A stretch of DNA of 55,704 bases from Novosphingobium aquimarinum (GTDB lineage: Bacteria; Pseudomonadota; Alphaproteobacteria; Sphingomonadales; Sphingomonadaceae), in the NCBI RefSeq assembly GCF_009746585.1, contig NZ_WRPO01000025.1, forward strand, positions 1 to 55,704. Reading direction: 5' to 3'. How positions within the stretch are numbered: position 1 is the first letter of the stretch; each line of letters opens with the position of its first letter. Shown piece by piece: positions 7,158-15,825 of this stretch. The position numbers were made by a program, and so were the translations under genes. The notes under the pieces were generated by a model. It did not search any database, was not told the DNA's origin, and was given only the letters and a program-made list of their open reading frames with translations.

Positions 7158-9425
7158 TCACGCCGCCACGACCCGGACCGGGATCGACTTGGCGGCCGGC
7201 GTGCCGCTGATGCGATCATAATAGTCGAGCGGTAGAAGCGGATTTAGTTCCGGATAATAGCCCGCGATCGCGCCGCGCGGCATCGGATAGTCGATCACCG
7301 TGAGCGCATCGACGCGCCGCTTGATACCGTCGGTGCTGATCGTCTCCAGCGCGACGGTCGCTCGGGGTTCGAGGCCGCGTGCGATACGGTCATCCTCGTT
7401 CATGAAGAGGACCATCCGGTCATTGTAGACGCCCCGATAACGGTCGTTGTAGCTGTAGATCGTCGTGTTGAACTGGTCATGCGAGCGGACGGTCGCGAGG
7501 CGCAACATGGTCGGATCGTCGATCGGCGTGTTGACGTCGAGACCGGGCAGCACCAGGAAATTGGCCTTGCCCGTGGGCGTGAGCCAGACCAGGCGCCGCG
7601 GCGCGACATCGAGATGGAAGCCCTTGGGATCCTTGATCCGCTCCGAGAAATCCGCGTAGATCTCGGGATAGACTGCGGCGATCTTGTCGCGGATCAGGCT
7701 GTAGTCGTGAATGTAGGATTCCCAGGGTATCTTGCTCTCGGGAAGCGCGGCCATCGCCATGCGGCAGACGATCTCGACCTCGGGCATGCAATGCTCGCTC
7801 GCCGGCGTCAGGACGCCGCGCGACGCGGTCACGTTCGACATGGAGTCCTCGATGGTGACGAACTGTTCGCCGGCCGAGGTCTCGATCCGCTCGGAGCGCG
7901 CGACCACGGGCAGGATGAGCGCATCCTTGCCATGGACCAGGTGGCCGCGATTGAGCTTGGTGGCGATGCCGACGGTCAGGTTGAGCTTGCGCATCGCCGA
8001 ATAGGCGATGTCGGTGTCGGGCACGGCTCGGACGAAATTGCCGCCCATGCCGATGAACACTTTGGCGGTGCCATGCAGCATCGCTTCGACGGACTCGACC
8101 GTGTGATGGCCATGCTCGCGCGGCGGCTCGAAACCGAAAACGTCGCGGACCCGGTCGAGATAGACCTGGGTCGGCTTCTCGTCGATGCCGACCGTGCGGT
8201 CGCCCTGGACGTTTGAATGGCCGCGAATGGGCGAGATGCCCGCGCCCGGCCTCCCGTAATTGCCCTTGAGCAGGAGGATATTTGCAACCTGCTGGAGGAG
8301 CTGGGACCCCAGCTGGTGCTGGGTAAGGCCCATGCCGTAGCAGATGATGGTCGCCTTCGAGCGGATATAGATTTCGGCGCAGCGCCGGATCTGCGCTTCC
8401 TCGATGCCGGAATGGGCAACGAGGTCCGCCCAGTCGAGCGTCATCACCTCGTCGCGCACGGCTTCCATGCCGAGCGTATGCTCGGCGAGGAAGGCATGAT
8501 CGAGGATCTTCTCGCCCTTGGCCTCGCGCTCGAACATGACTTTCATCATGCCCTTCAGCAGCGCCAGATCGCCGCCGATCTTGATATGCACGAACTCGCT
8601 GGCGATCGGCGTCGAGCCGAAGGTCGCCATCTGAATCACATCCTGCGGTTCGGTGAACTTGATGAGCGCGCGTTCGGGCATCGGGTTGACTGCGACGATG
8701 GGGACGCCGCGCTTACGCGCTTCGACAAGGTTGGTCATCATCCGCGGGGAATTGGTGCCCGTGTTCTGGCCAATGACGAAGATCGCATCCGCATGCTCAA
8801 AGTCCTCGAGAATGACGGTGCCCTTGCCCACGCCGATTGCCGGCGGGAGCCCGCGGCTCGTCGGCTCGTGACACATGTTCGAGCAATCGGGGAAGTTGTT
8901 GGTGCCGAACTGGCGCACCAGGATAGAATAGAGGAAGGCGGCCTCGTTCGGCGTGCGGCCCGACGTGTAGAACTCGGCTTCGTGCGGGCTGTCGAGCGCT
9001 AGTAGATGCTTTCCGATCAGGGCGAAGGCTTCATCCCAGGAGCAGGGCAGATATTTGTCGCTCTTGGCGTCGTAGCGCATGGGCTCGGTGAGGCGGCCCT
9101 GCATCTCGAGCCAGTAATCCGACTTCTCCATCAGCTCGGTGACAGTATGCTGGGCGAAGAACTCGCGCGTAACCCGGAACTTGGTCGCCTCATGCGCCAG
9201 CGCCTTCGCGCCGTTCTCGCAGAATTCGAGCGTTTTCTTGCAGTCGGCATCGGGAAAGGCACAGCTCGGGCATTTGAAACCGCCCGGCTGATTCATCGCG
9301 AGAAGTGCGCGCGATCCCTTCGTGACGACGCTCTGTTCGAGGAGCACCTTGGCGGTCGCAGCGGCCGCGCCCCAACCTCCGGCAGGATGGTCATAGGGCT
9401 TGAAGCGAAGATTTTCGTCAGCCAT
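7158..9425 (-). CDS. FdhF/YdeP-family molybdopterin oxidoreductase
   Basis: 755 residues. The N-terminus has the family cysteine cluster FKCPSCAFPDADC and FCENGAK. The molybdopterin domain includes EFYTSGRTPNEAAFLYSILVRQFGTNNFPDCSNMCHEPTS and GNYGRPGAGISPIRGHSNVQGDRT, and a C-terminal dinucleotide-binding domain ends in GAIAGYYPELNPLLPLDYYD. It resembles the formate dehydrogenase alpha-like group that includes E. coli YdeP (acid resistance); the physiological substrate is not known. It is first in a run fdh-cydA-cydB-DUF2474-kup-dedA. The start is the ATG at 9425; the palindromes at 9493-9527 are 67 bp upstream. Confidence 0.9.
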   Translation of the reverse strand: MADENLRFKPYDHPAGGWGAAAATAKVLLEQSVVTKGSRALLAMNQPGGFKCPSCAFPDADCKKTLEFCENGAKALAHEATKFRVTREFFAQHTVTELMEKSDYWLEMQGRLTEPMRYDAKSDKYLPCSWDEAFALIGKHLLALDSPHEAEFYTSGRTPNEAAFLYSILVRQFGTNNFPDCSNMCHEPTSRGLPPAIGVGKGTVILEDFEHADAIFVIGQNTGTNSPRMMTNLVEARKRGVPIVAVNPMPERALIKFTEPQDVIQMATFGSTPIASEFVHIKIGGDLALLKGMMKVMFEREAKGEKILDHAFLAEHTLGMEAVRDEVMTLDWADLVAHSGIEEAQIRRCAEIYIRSKATIICYGMGLTQHQLGSQLLQQVANILLLKGNYGRPGAGISPIRGHSNVQGDRTVGIDEKPTQVYLDRVRDVFGFEPPREHGHHTVESVEAMLHGTAKVFIGMGGNFVRAVPDTDIAYSAMRKLNLTVGIATKLNRGHLVHGKDALILPVVARSERIETSAGEQFVTIEDSMSNVTASRGVLTPASEHCMPEVEIVCRMAMAALPESKIPWESYIHDYSLIRDKIAAVYPEIYADFSERIKDPKGFHLDVAPRRLVWLTPTGKANFLVLPGLDVNTPIDDPTMLRLATVRSHDQFNTTIYSYNDRYRGVYNDRMVLFMNEDDRIARGLEPRATVALETISTDGIKRRVDALTVIDYPMPRGAIAGYYPELNPLLPLDYYDRISGTPAAKSIPVRVVAA

Positions 9426-9492
9426 GATGAGCTACGTCCAATAAGTCTGAAAACACCCCTGTAATTAAGCACGACGGGCCCCTGTTTTCCAC

Positions 9493-9527
9493 GGACATTG
9501 CGTCCGTCGCCTTTGGACAAAATGTCC
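9493..9527. promoter_or_regulatory. Tandem GGACA-N3-TGTCC palindromes (candidate enhancer)
   Basis: Site a (9493-9505) is GGACA-TTG-CGTCC, extendable to a CGGAC/GTCCG dyad, and site b (9515-9527) is GGACA-AAA-TGTCC with perfect arms. Centres are 22 bp apart, so both lie on the same helix face. The pair ends 53 bp before the -24 element at 9581 and is also 67 bp from the divergent molybdopterin gene, so it could serve both directions. Confidence 0.7.
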
Positions 9528-9580
9528 GCCCCACCTTGTCAAATCATCTCCAAACGGCTGATTTTGCTTTCTTCATCGAT

Positions 9581-9596
9581 TGGCACGGCGCTTGCT
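9581..9596 (+). promoter_or_regulatory. Sigma-54 (-24/-12) promoter reading toward the grpE genes
   Basis: The sequence TGGCACG-GCGC-TTGCT is a perfect RpoN consensus with 10 bp between GG and GC. The predicted start is near 9607. Its distance from the upstream palindrome pair (53 bp) equals that at the MDR-trxC promoter. Confidence 0.8.
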
Positions 9597-9827
9597 CTTC
9601 AGCTTCTGTCGCCGGCTACCTGGGTGGTCCTGGCGATCGACTCGATGAAGGCGTCAATTGGTCTGCTGCTTCGATGATCGGTCAGTCTGGCTAATCGAAA
9701 CGGACAGTATTTCCCGATGGGAGCAGGTGACCCAAAATATGGAGAGCTCATCTGCCTCCTCTCTACAATCAGGGACACGATGCCACCTCGCGCCGACCCA
9801 AACCGTCGGCCGCAACTAGGATAGCGC

Positions 9828-10112
9828 ATGCACGTCACGTTCCTGTTTATCATGCACGAGGGCCTGCCCATGCTTGCCTTCCACGACAGCGTCAGCGACG
9901 CCTGGTCGGAGCTTGTGCGGTTCGTCAACGAAAGCTGGCCCAAACGCTTCGGCACGCAGAAGCCGCCCGAAGATGAGGTCAAACGCGCCCGCGCCTATTT
10001 CAGGAAAGACGAGCTCTATCTCGTCGCCGACACCGATCTGGCCGATATCGAGCAACATATCGACCGATACAGTTCCGCTGGAAGCACCGACAATCGAGAG
10101 AAAGCGCCATGA
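9828..10112 (+). CDS. Hypothetical small protein upstream of grpE
   Basis: 94 residues, unrecognised. Soluble and fairly acidic: SDAWSELVRFVNESWPKRFGTQKPPEDEVKRARAYF. No membrane segment and no motif that names a family. Alternative in-frame starts are at 9852 and 9870; 9828 is kept because an AGGAT lies upstream. The stop overlaps the grpE ATG by 4 bp (ATGA), which argues it is expressed and translationally coupled to grpE. Confidence 0.65.
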   Translation: MHVTFLFIMHEGLPMLAFHDSVSDAWSELVRFVNESWPKRFGTQKPPEDEVKRARAYFRKDELYLVADTDLADIEQHIDRYSSAGSTDNREKAP

Positions 10113-10741
10113 CCGGAGAGAATAAGGGACACGACCAGACCGCCTCATCGCCGGCGGCACCCGACCGCCATGCCGAACCTGGCCAGACGCCCTCGCCTCA
10201 TGCCGAGGGCCAGGAAGCCGCCGCGTCCGGAGCGGATGCCCCCTCACCGCAGGGCGACAATCCGGTCGCCCAGCAAGAGAGCGAGGTCGCCAGCCTGAAG
10301 GACCGGCTCCTGCGCGCGCTCGCGGAGGTCGAGAATGTCAGGCGCCGGGCCGAGCGTGACGTGAGCGACGCGCGGCAATTCGCGATCAGCAATTTCGCGC
10401 GGGACATGATTGGCGTCGCCGACAATCTCGAGCGCGCGGTCTCCAGCGTCCCTCAAGGCGCCGCCGACAGCGCGGCCGCCCTGAAGACGCTGGTCGAGGG
10501 CGTTGGCCTGACCGAGAAGGAAATGCTACGTTCGCTCGAACGTCACGGGGTCAAGAAGCTAGACCCGGTCGGCGAACGCTTCGATCCCAACTACCACGAG
10601 GCCATGTTCGAAGTGCCCGATGCCAAGACGCCCGCCGGCCACGTCACGCAAGTGATCAGTCCCGGCTATGCCATCGGCACCCGCGCGTTGCGGCCCGCCA
10701 AGGTAGGGGTGTCGAGCGGCGCCGGACCCTCTGGAGCCTGA
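10109..10741 (+). CDS. grpE: GrpE nucleotide exchange factor (plasmid-borne copy)
   Basis: 210 residues: a low-complexity acidic N-terminus, a long coiled coil (residues about 55-100, SLKDRLLRALAEVENVRRRAERDV), then the beta-domain containing FDPNYHEAMFEVPD and GYAIGTRALRPAKVGVS. GrpE drives ADP release from DnaK. No dnaK or dnaJ is nearby, so it presumably works with chromosomal partners. It overlaps the preceding gene (ATGA) and the next gene (TGATG), forming a three-gene unit downstream of a sigma-54-type promoter. Confidence 0.93.
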   Translation: MTGENKGHDQTASSPAAPDRHAEPGQTPSPHAEGQEAAASGADAPSPQGDNPVAQQESEVASLKDRLLRALAEVENVRRRAERDVSDARQFAISNFARDMIGVADNLERAVSSVPQGAADSAAALKTLVEGVGLTEKEMLRSLERHGVKKLDPVGERFDPNYHEAMFEVPDAKTPAGHVTQVISPGYAIGTRALRPAKVGVSSGAGPSGA

Positions 10742-11145
10742 TGTTCGAATGCCTCTTTCTGGGGGATAGCCTCGCGGTTGGCACCGCTCAGTTCACCAAT
10801 GCCCGCCTCGCGCGGCCATGCACGGTCGTCGCCACCGAGGGTGCGACGGCCAGGCAGATTGAGGCGTGGCGCAAGCCAGCCCGATCTTTCGGCGTCACGG
10901 TAATTGCAATCGGCTCCAACGACATGCCCGACGACGTGCTATCGGCGCGGCTCACACGCATTAGGGCATCCATCACCTCGCGGCGGGTTATCTGGCTTCT
11001 GCCCTATTCGCGCCCTCGCTTCTATGTCGTGAGCTCGGTGGCCGCCAGATTTCGGGACGAGACGCTCGATATGCTGCGGTTCCCCTCTCGCGACGGGCTT
11101 CATCCGAAGCGATATCAGGACGTGGCGAATAGCCTGTTGCGCTGA
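10741..11145 (+). CDS. Small SGNH/GDSL-like hydrolase
   Basis: 134 residues. SGNH blocks are visible: LFLGDSLAVG (Ser nucleophile) near residue 8, IGSNDMP (Gly/Asn block) near 58, and DGLHPKRY (Asp-x-x-His) near the C-terminus. It is short for the family and has no signal peptide, suggesting a cytoplasmic esterase or acyltransferase-like enzyme; the substrate is unknown. The ATG overlaps the grpE stop. Confidence 0.75.
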   Translation: MFECLFLGDSLAVGTAQFTNARLARPCTVVATEGATARQIEAWRKPARSFGVTVIAIGSNDMPDDVLSARLTRIRASITSRRVIWLLPYSRPRFYVVSSVAARFRDETLDMLRFPSRDGLHPKRYQDVANSLLR

Positions 11146-11210
11146 ACGCGCACCAGGATCGAAAGGCAGACCCTGTCCGCCGGATCGGGGGCCACTGCGG
11201 CGACGAGAGA

Positions 11211-11651
11211 CTATTCGTCATCCGGCTTGTCATCCTCCGGGGTTCGTCTGACGCCATAGAGTTCCAGCCGATGGTCGACGAGCCGGAAACCAAGCCGTTC
11301 GGCGATCGCGCGCTGAAGCTGCTCAAGTTCGGGGTCCACGAATTCGATGACGCGGCCGTTCTCGACGTCGATGAGATGGTCATGATGAGCGTCGGGCGCC
11401 GCCTCGTAGCGAGACCGCCCATCCCCAAACTCATGGCGGTCCAGCACGCCGGCTTCTTCGAACAAGCGAACGGTGCGGTAAACGGTGGCGATGGAAACCG
11501 AGGGGTCGATCGCCGCGACCCGCTGATGCAATGTCTCGACGTCGGGATGATCTTCGGCATCGGAAAGCACCCGCGCGACGATCCGGCGCTGCTCGGTGAT
11601 CCTCAGCCCCTTCTCATGGCACAGAGCCTCTATGTCGATCTTGTGCTTCAC
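11211..11651 (-). CDS. fur: Fur-family ferric uptake regulator
   Basis: 146 residues: winged-helix DNA-binding half (LRITEQRRIVARVL, VSIATVYRTVRLFEEAGVLDRHEF) and the metal-binding dimerisation half with AAPDAHHDHLIDVENGRVIEF. It lacks the CxxC of E. coli Fur, as many alphaproteobacterial Fur proteins do. GTG 11651 is chosen because AGAGGGG lies just upstream; the frame opens at 11687. It is next to two Fur-box-like sites (12199-12215, 20283-20305) and an iron-uptake operon, so local control of these genes is likely. Confidence 0.92.
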   Translation of the reverse strand: MKHKIDIEALCHEKGLRITEQRRIVARVLSDAEDHPDVETLHQRVAAIDPSVSIATVYRTVRLFEEAGVLDRHEFGDGRSRYEAAPDAHHDHLIDVENGRVIEFVDPELEQLQRAIAERLGFRLVDHRLELYGVRRTPEDDKPDDE

Positions 11652-11711
11652 CGATCCACCCCTCTTGTCAGGCCACGCCTCCAGCATTCCTTCCCGATTT
11701 CCCGAATGGCC

Positions 11712-12125
11712 TCAGCCTCGATCAGGCGATGGCCGCGTCAGGATATAAGCAGCGCAGGCGGCCATCGCGAGGCCAACAATCAGATCAATCTTGAGGCTCG
11801 GCCGAGCGCCCAGCCAGAACAGCGCGTAGCCAAGGGCGATCCCGCTGCAGGCGGCGATCTTAGCCCTGCGGCCGATTGCCCCCTCCGCGCGCCAGGCGCG
11901 GAGCGTGGGACCAAAGCGCGGATGGTTGAGGAGCCAGGCTTCAAGGCGGGGCGAGGAACGGGCGAAGCAGCCGGCCGCGAGGATGAGGAAGATGGTGGTG
12001 GGCATCAGGGGAAGAAGCGCCCCGATAAAGCCGAGCGCCACGAACACGCAGCCCAAAAGCAGCCAGACCCCCCGCGTCAGATGGTGGCGGCGAGAGCCGC
12101 GCTCAGGTCTATCTCCATCACTCAT
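11712..12125 (-). CDS. DUF454 (YbaN-family) inner membrane protein
   Basis: 137 residues with the family core GFIGALLPLMPTTIFLILAAGCFARSSPRLEAWLLNHPRFGP and two further hydrophobic helices. Function unknown; YbaN-type genes often sit near iron genes. It is 60 bp upstream of fur in the same direction, with a Fur-box-like dyad 74 bp before its start. Confidence 0.85.
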   Translation of the reverse strand: MSDGDRPERGSRRHHLTRGVWLLLGCVFVALGFIGALLPLMPTTIFLILAAGCFARSSPRLEAWLLNHPRFGPTLRAWRAEGAIGRRAKIAACSGIALGYALFWLGARPSLKIDLIVGLAMAACAAYILTRPSPDRG

Positions 12126-12198
12126 GCGCCGCCTTTCGGCCCATCGGCGGTTCGCCCAAAGCCCTCGATATCATAGTTCCCAAATCCGGTCGCCCAAA

Positions 12199-12215
12199 TT
12201 GATAATCGTTCGCAA
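12199..12215. promoter_or_regulatory. Fur-box-like dyad between the DUF454 gene and the metallopeptidase
   Basis: TTGATAAT-C-GTTCGCAA: two 8-bp arms (TTGATAAT and the complement TTGCGAAC) around one base, close to the alphaproteobacterial Fur/iron-box pattern TTGCGAAT-N-ATTCGCAA. It lies between divergent genes. Confidence 0.6.
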
Positions 12216-12292
12216 CTGGGTTAGGCGTGCGGGGACGCTTTCGCGCCACAAAGGCTATTCCAAGTGGCGCGCTCGATCATGAAGGAGCCGGG

Positions 12293-13780
12293 GTGCGGAT
12301 TTTACTGATATGTCTGCTCGCCTTCACAGGGCTGATGGCGGGCCCCGCCCAGGCGAAATGGCTTGAAGCCCGCTCCCCCAATTTCATCGTCTATAGCGAC
12401 GGCGGGGAAGACGGCTTGCGGCGATCGGTCCAACAGCTTGAGGACTATGACCATCTCCTGCGGACGCTGACAGGGACGACCGCACCGCCTTCGGCGAACC
12501 CGCTCAAGGTCTATCTGGTCAGCTCCAACGAGAAACTGCGCCAGGTGGCGAACGTCCCGCCCGCCGTGCTCGGTTTCTATCAGGCCCGGGTCGGCGGCAC
12601 CGCGGTCTTCGCGGTTCGCGGCGATCGCCCAGGGCTCGGCGGCGAGGAAGTCCTCTTCCACGAATATGCCCATCATTTCGCGGCGCGCTACTACCCGGCC
12701 TATTATCCCGCCTGGTACAGCGAAGGCTTCGCGGAATATGTCATGACCGCGCAGCTCCTCTCCGATCGGGTCGAGATCGGCCGCTACAATCCCGGCCGCG
12801 CAATCACCCTGCTTCGCGGCCAGTGGTTCCCGGTGGAGCGTATCTTCGCCGACCGTCTCAGCGGTCTCAGCCGCGAGCAGGTGGCCCAGTTCTATGCCGA
12901 GAGCTGGCTCATCGTGCATTATCTGTTCGCCGCGCCGGAGCGCCGTGAGGCGCTGACGCGCTATTTCGCGAGCCTTCACCGCGGGGGCGACGAAGCCGAG
13001 GCTTTCAAGATGGCTTTCGGCATCGATCATCAGGGATTCGAGACCGAGCTGAAGCGCTACATGAACGGGCGTATCGCCTACGGCGTGATCGCGCGCCCTG
13101 CAGGAGCGGATGTCACGGTTGCGGTGCGGTCACTGTCACCGGCCGCCGACGACCTGCTCCTCCCGCATGCCGCGCTGATGCTGGGGATAGCCGATCCGGC
13201 CCTCGAGAGCCGGACGATCGCAACGATACGGACGGCGGCCGCGCGCTATCCCGACGATCTTTATGCGCAGCGCGTGCTCGCCCGCGCCGAGATCAATTCC
13301 GGCGACCGGGCCGCAGGGGTTGTGATGATCGATCGCCTCTTGCAGGCCGCGCCCGGCGACGCCGAGCTCCTCTACTTCCGCGGCGTTGCGGACTTCTACA
13401 GCGGCCGAAAGGACGCTGCCATCCGTGACGCCCGGTTCGCGGCGGCCCGACCATGGTTTGCCCGGGCGACTGAAGCCGATCCGGCCTATTACACGGCGCT
13501 CTATCGTCTCGCACAAACCGCCCCGCCGACCGCTACCGCATCCGATGAGACCCTCGCCGACCTCATGAAGGCGCACGAACTGGCGCCGCTGGTCGGCGAC
13601 ATCGCGATCGATGCAGCGACGGTCTTGATTTCCCGTCACCGCTACAGAGAGGCGGAGGGGGCCTTGCTTCCCATTGCGACCAATCCTCATGGCGGCAATG
13701 TGGAGCGCGCCCGCACGCTGCTCGAGCGCGTCCGGGCCGAGCAAGCCGGGACCGGCACAACGCAACCGCCGGCCACCTGA
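12293..13780 (+). CDS. Secreted or periplasmic zinc metallopeptidase-like protein with TPR-like tail
   Basis: 495 residues. A signal peptide (MRILLICLLAFTGLMAGPAQA) is followed by a peptidase-like domain containing HEYAHH at 123-128 and EGFAEY at 144-149, which supply a gluzincin HExxH...E set (DUF1570-like). The C-terminal half has helical repeats (GDRAAGVVMIDRLLQAAPGDAELLYFRG) resembling TPRs. GTG 12293 is chosen because AAGGAG sits 6 bp upstream and it starts exactly at the signal peptide. Substrate unknown. Confidence 0.8.
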   Translation: MRILLICLLAFTGLMAGPAQAKWLEARSPNFIVYSDGGEDGLRRSVQQLEDYDHLLRTLTGTTAPPSANPLKVYLVSSNEKLRQVANVPPAVLGFYQARVGGTAVFAVRGDRPGLGGEEVLFHEYAHHFAARYYPAYYPAWYSEGFAEYVMTAQLLSDRVEIGRYNPGRAITLLRGQWFPVERIFADRLSGLSREQVAQFYAESWLIVHYLFAAPERREALTRYFASLHRGGDEAEAFKMAFGIDHQGFETELKRYMNGRIAYGVIARPAGADVTVAVRSLSPAADDLLLPHAALMLGIADPALESRTIATIRTAAARYPDDLYAQRVLARAEINSGDRAAGVVMIDRLLQAAPGDAELLYFRGVADFYSGRKDAAIRDARFAAARPWFARATEADPAYYTALYRLAQTAPPTATASDETLADLMKAHELAPLVGDIAIDAATVLISRHRYREAEGALLPIATNPHGGNVERARTLLERVRAEQAGTGTTQPPAT

Positions 13781-13840
13781 CGGGCCGCTCGCGCAAGGCC
13801 ACGCTTCGATGGACTGCCAAGAGTATATTGCGCCGTCGGT

Positions 13841-15076
13841 CTATCCGCTCACTTCACCTTCCGGCGCGAAGGAGCGGGTCCGCCACAGGCCGGCGCCGAC
13901 CAGCATCGCCGCGATGAACGCAAACGGCAGCCCATTGTCGAGCCCGTAGAGCGCTGTGCCGGCGATCGGTCCGACGATGATACCGAGGCCCTGCGCCGCT
14001 GCGACCGACCCGGCCGCCGCGCCCTGTTCGTGCGCTTCGACCGCGTTTGCGGCAAGCGCGGAGATCGAAGGATAGACCCAGCCCATGCCGAACGCCGCCA
14101 CCGCATAGGCGGCCCAGAGGATCGGCGCCTGGGTGGCCAGCATGACGCTGGCAAAACCGATCGCCGAGATTACCGCGCCGATGCGGATGAGCCGCTCGGG
14201 CGGCCAACCTAGCTTGCGCAGCACGATCTGTGCGCAAACGAGCGCCACGCCGACGACGGCGAGCGCGATGCCGGCGGCATGGGCGGCATGGGCAGGATCG
14301 AGATGCAGGCGATCGAGCGCGAAGAAGCCGACCGTTATCTGCGCGACCGCCACGCTGAACGCGCCGACGAAGGCGACCGCGATCGGCCTGCGCAGCCGCT
14401 TGTCGGCAAGGCGCACCGGTTCGCTCTTGGGCGGCGTATGATGTTCGACCTTCGGTAGCACGCGCCAGAGCACAACGAGGGCGATAGCCGGCAGGGCGGC
14501 GGTGACGTAGAGCGGCAGGCTGAGGCTGATCGGCCCGACAAGCCCGGCAAAGCCGGGCCCGATGACCATGCCCGCCGCGCTCGAGGCGCCGATCGCGGCC
14601 ATGGCGCTCGCACGTTTCTCGGGCGGCGTATGATCGGCGACGAGTGCCGCGCTGGTCGCCGGTACCGCGGCGTAGAACACACCGGCAATGCCTCGGCCGA
14701 GCACCAGGCCCGCAAAGGCAATGGCCGACGCCATCGCGGTGCGCAGCGCGAGGTCGATGAACAGGGACAACAGGAAATAGCTGACTGCGAAACCCGTGAG
14801 CCCCAGGAGGATGATCGGCCGCCGCCCGCGCCGATCGCTGAGGCCGCCCCAGAAGCGCGCCATGATCATCCAGGCGATGCCCGAGGCGGTCATCGCCGCG
14901 CCGACCTGCCATGGCTCGAGGCCAAGCACGCGCGCGATGGGCCCCGCGAGCGCCACGAACGACATCATCGCCATCGAGCAGACGAAGGTCTCGAACATCA
15001 GCGGCTTCATGCTGAAAACGCCCGATGCTTCCTCCCCCGCTTGTTCGTCGCGCGTCTCTGTCGCAGCTTCGGTCAT
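13841..15076 (-). CDS. MFS efflux transporter (TetA-like, DHA1 type)
   Basis: 411 residues, about 12 membrane helices. MFS signatures are visible: GGLSDRRGRRPIILLGL (loop 2-3 motif) and VLGRGIAGVFYAAVPATSAALVAD. It is last in the iron operon, overlapping the preceding gene by ATGA. Given the TonB receptor and PiuB-type protein upstream, siderophore export is a reasonable inference, but a drug exporter cannot be excluded. Confidence 0.85.
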   Translation of the reverse strand: MTEAATETRDEQAGEEASGVFSMKPLMFETFVCSMAMMSFVALAGPIARVLGLEPWQVGAAMTASGIAWMIMARFWGGLSDRRGRRPIILLGLTGFAVSYFLLSLFIDLALRTAMASAIAFAGLVLGRGIAGVFYAAVPATSAALVADHTPPEKRASAMAAIGASSAAGMVIGPGFAGLVGPISLSLPLYVTAALPAIALVVLWRVLPKVEHHTPPKSEPVRLADKRLRRPIAVAFVGAFSVAVAQITVGFFALDRLHLDPAHAAHAAGIALAVVGVALVCAQIVLRKLGWPPERLIRIGAVISAIGFASVMLATQAPILWAAYAVAAFGMGWVYPSISALAANAVEAHEQGAAAGSVAAAQGLGIIVGPIAGTALYGLDNGLPFAFIAAMLVGAGLWRTRSFAPEGEVSG

Positions 15077-15825
15077 GCTGTTTCGTCCCGTGACGCGACC
15101 GGCGATCGCCCGCCATTCCAGAGCAGCGCCGTCGAGACGGCATAGACGACGAGCCAACCGAGGTTGAACGCGGCGCCGTCGAGCCATGTGTGCGTCGGCT
15201 CGGGCAGGATGCGCGCGATCAGCATGCCGATCGCGACCAGCGAGACGGGATTGGCCAGCGCCGCGAACCAGCGTGGCCAGGCGGTACGGCCCAGCGCGAT
15301 GACGATCCCGAGGAGCAGCAGCGCCAGACCCAGCGTCACGATGGGCATCAGCCAGGCGATGAGCAGGACATGGTAGAAGTGCTGGCCGAGATCGAGCAGC
15401 GCGCCATGAGCCGCGGCCGGCGTTTCGAGGATCGTCTTGTAGGCCATGCCGACATAGTAGAAGCCCGCATGGCCGAGCGGCGACCAGGCGTTGCCGGCGA
15501 CCAGCAGGGCGAAGGTCGGCCAGCGCCACCAGCCCGTCGCCGGACGCAGGCCTTCGAGCAGATGCCAGCAGCCGGCGAGATAGAAGACGATCCCGGCGTC
15601 CGCCACCAGCGCGCCGGCAGCAAGCCGCGCCTCGGAGGATGGAAGCATGAGCGCGACACCGTCAAACTGAATGCGATCGGCATAGGTCTTCAGGAGCAGC
15701 GGATAATCGTCGGGGCTTGCCCTGGCCCCGATGATCAGGGCGTCGCCGAGCGTCCAGAGGATCGCGCCGATCACGCCCGCGATACCGCAGAGACGAACAA
15801 GCCGGAGCCGCTGGATATCCGTCAT
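15073..15825 (-). CDS. Multi-pass membrane protein of unknown function
   Basis: 250 residues with about six to seven hydrophobic helices (CGIAGVIGAILWTLGDALIIGARA at the N-terminus, LIAWLMPIVTLGLALLLLGIVIAL later). I do not recognise the family with certainty. Start and stop each overlap a neighbour by 4 bp, so it is a translationally coupled member of the iron operon. Confidence 0.75.
   Translation of the reverse strand: MTDIQRLRLVRLCGIAGVIGAILWTLGDALIIGARASPDDYPLLLKTYADRIQFDGVALMLPSSEARLAAGALVADAGIVFYLAGCWHLLEGLRPATGWWRWPTFALLVAGNAWSPLGHAGFYYVGMAYKTILETPAAAHGALLDLGQHFYHVLLIAWLMPIVTLGLALLLLGIVIALGRTAWPRWFAALANPVSLVAIGMLIARILPEPTHTWLDGAAFNLGWLVVYAVSTALLWNGGRSPVASRDETA

Larger units (their letters stand above)
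9426..9827. other. 402-bp divergent intergenic region between the molybdopterin gene and the grpE operon
   Basis: It holds the tandem palindromes at 9493-9527 and the rightward sigma-54-type promoter at 9581-9596. The remainder, about 220 nt between the predicted transcription start near 9607 and 9828, would be a long 5' leader. A 35-codon ORF from an ATG at 9718 has no visible ribosome site and is not annotated. I found no leftward -24/-12 promoter for the molybdopterin gene. Confidence 0.6.

Noticed and set aside
8217..9002. Open frames antisense to the molybdopterin gene
   Set aside because: The minus-strand gene has clear family signatures; the antisense products have none.
9702..9714. 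GGACAGTATTTCC as another dyad
   Set aside because: Right arm is poor and no partner is found 22 bp away.
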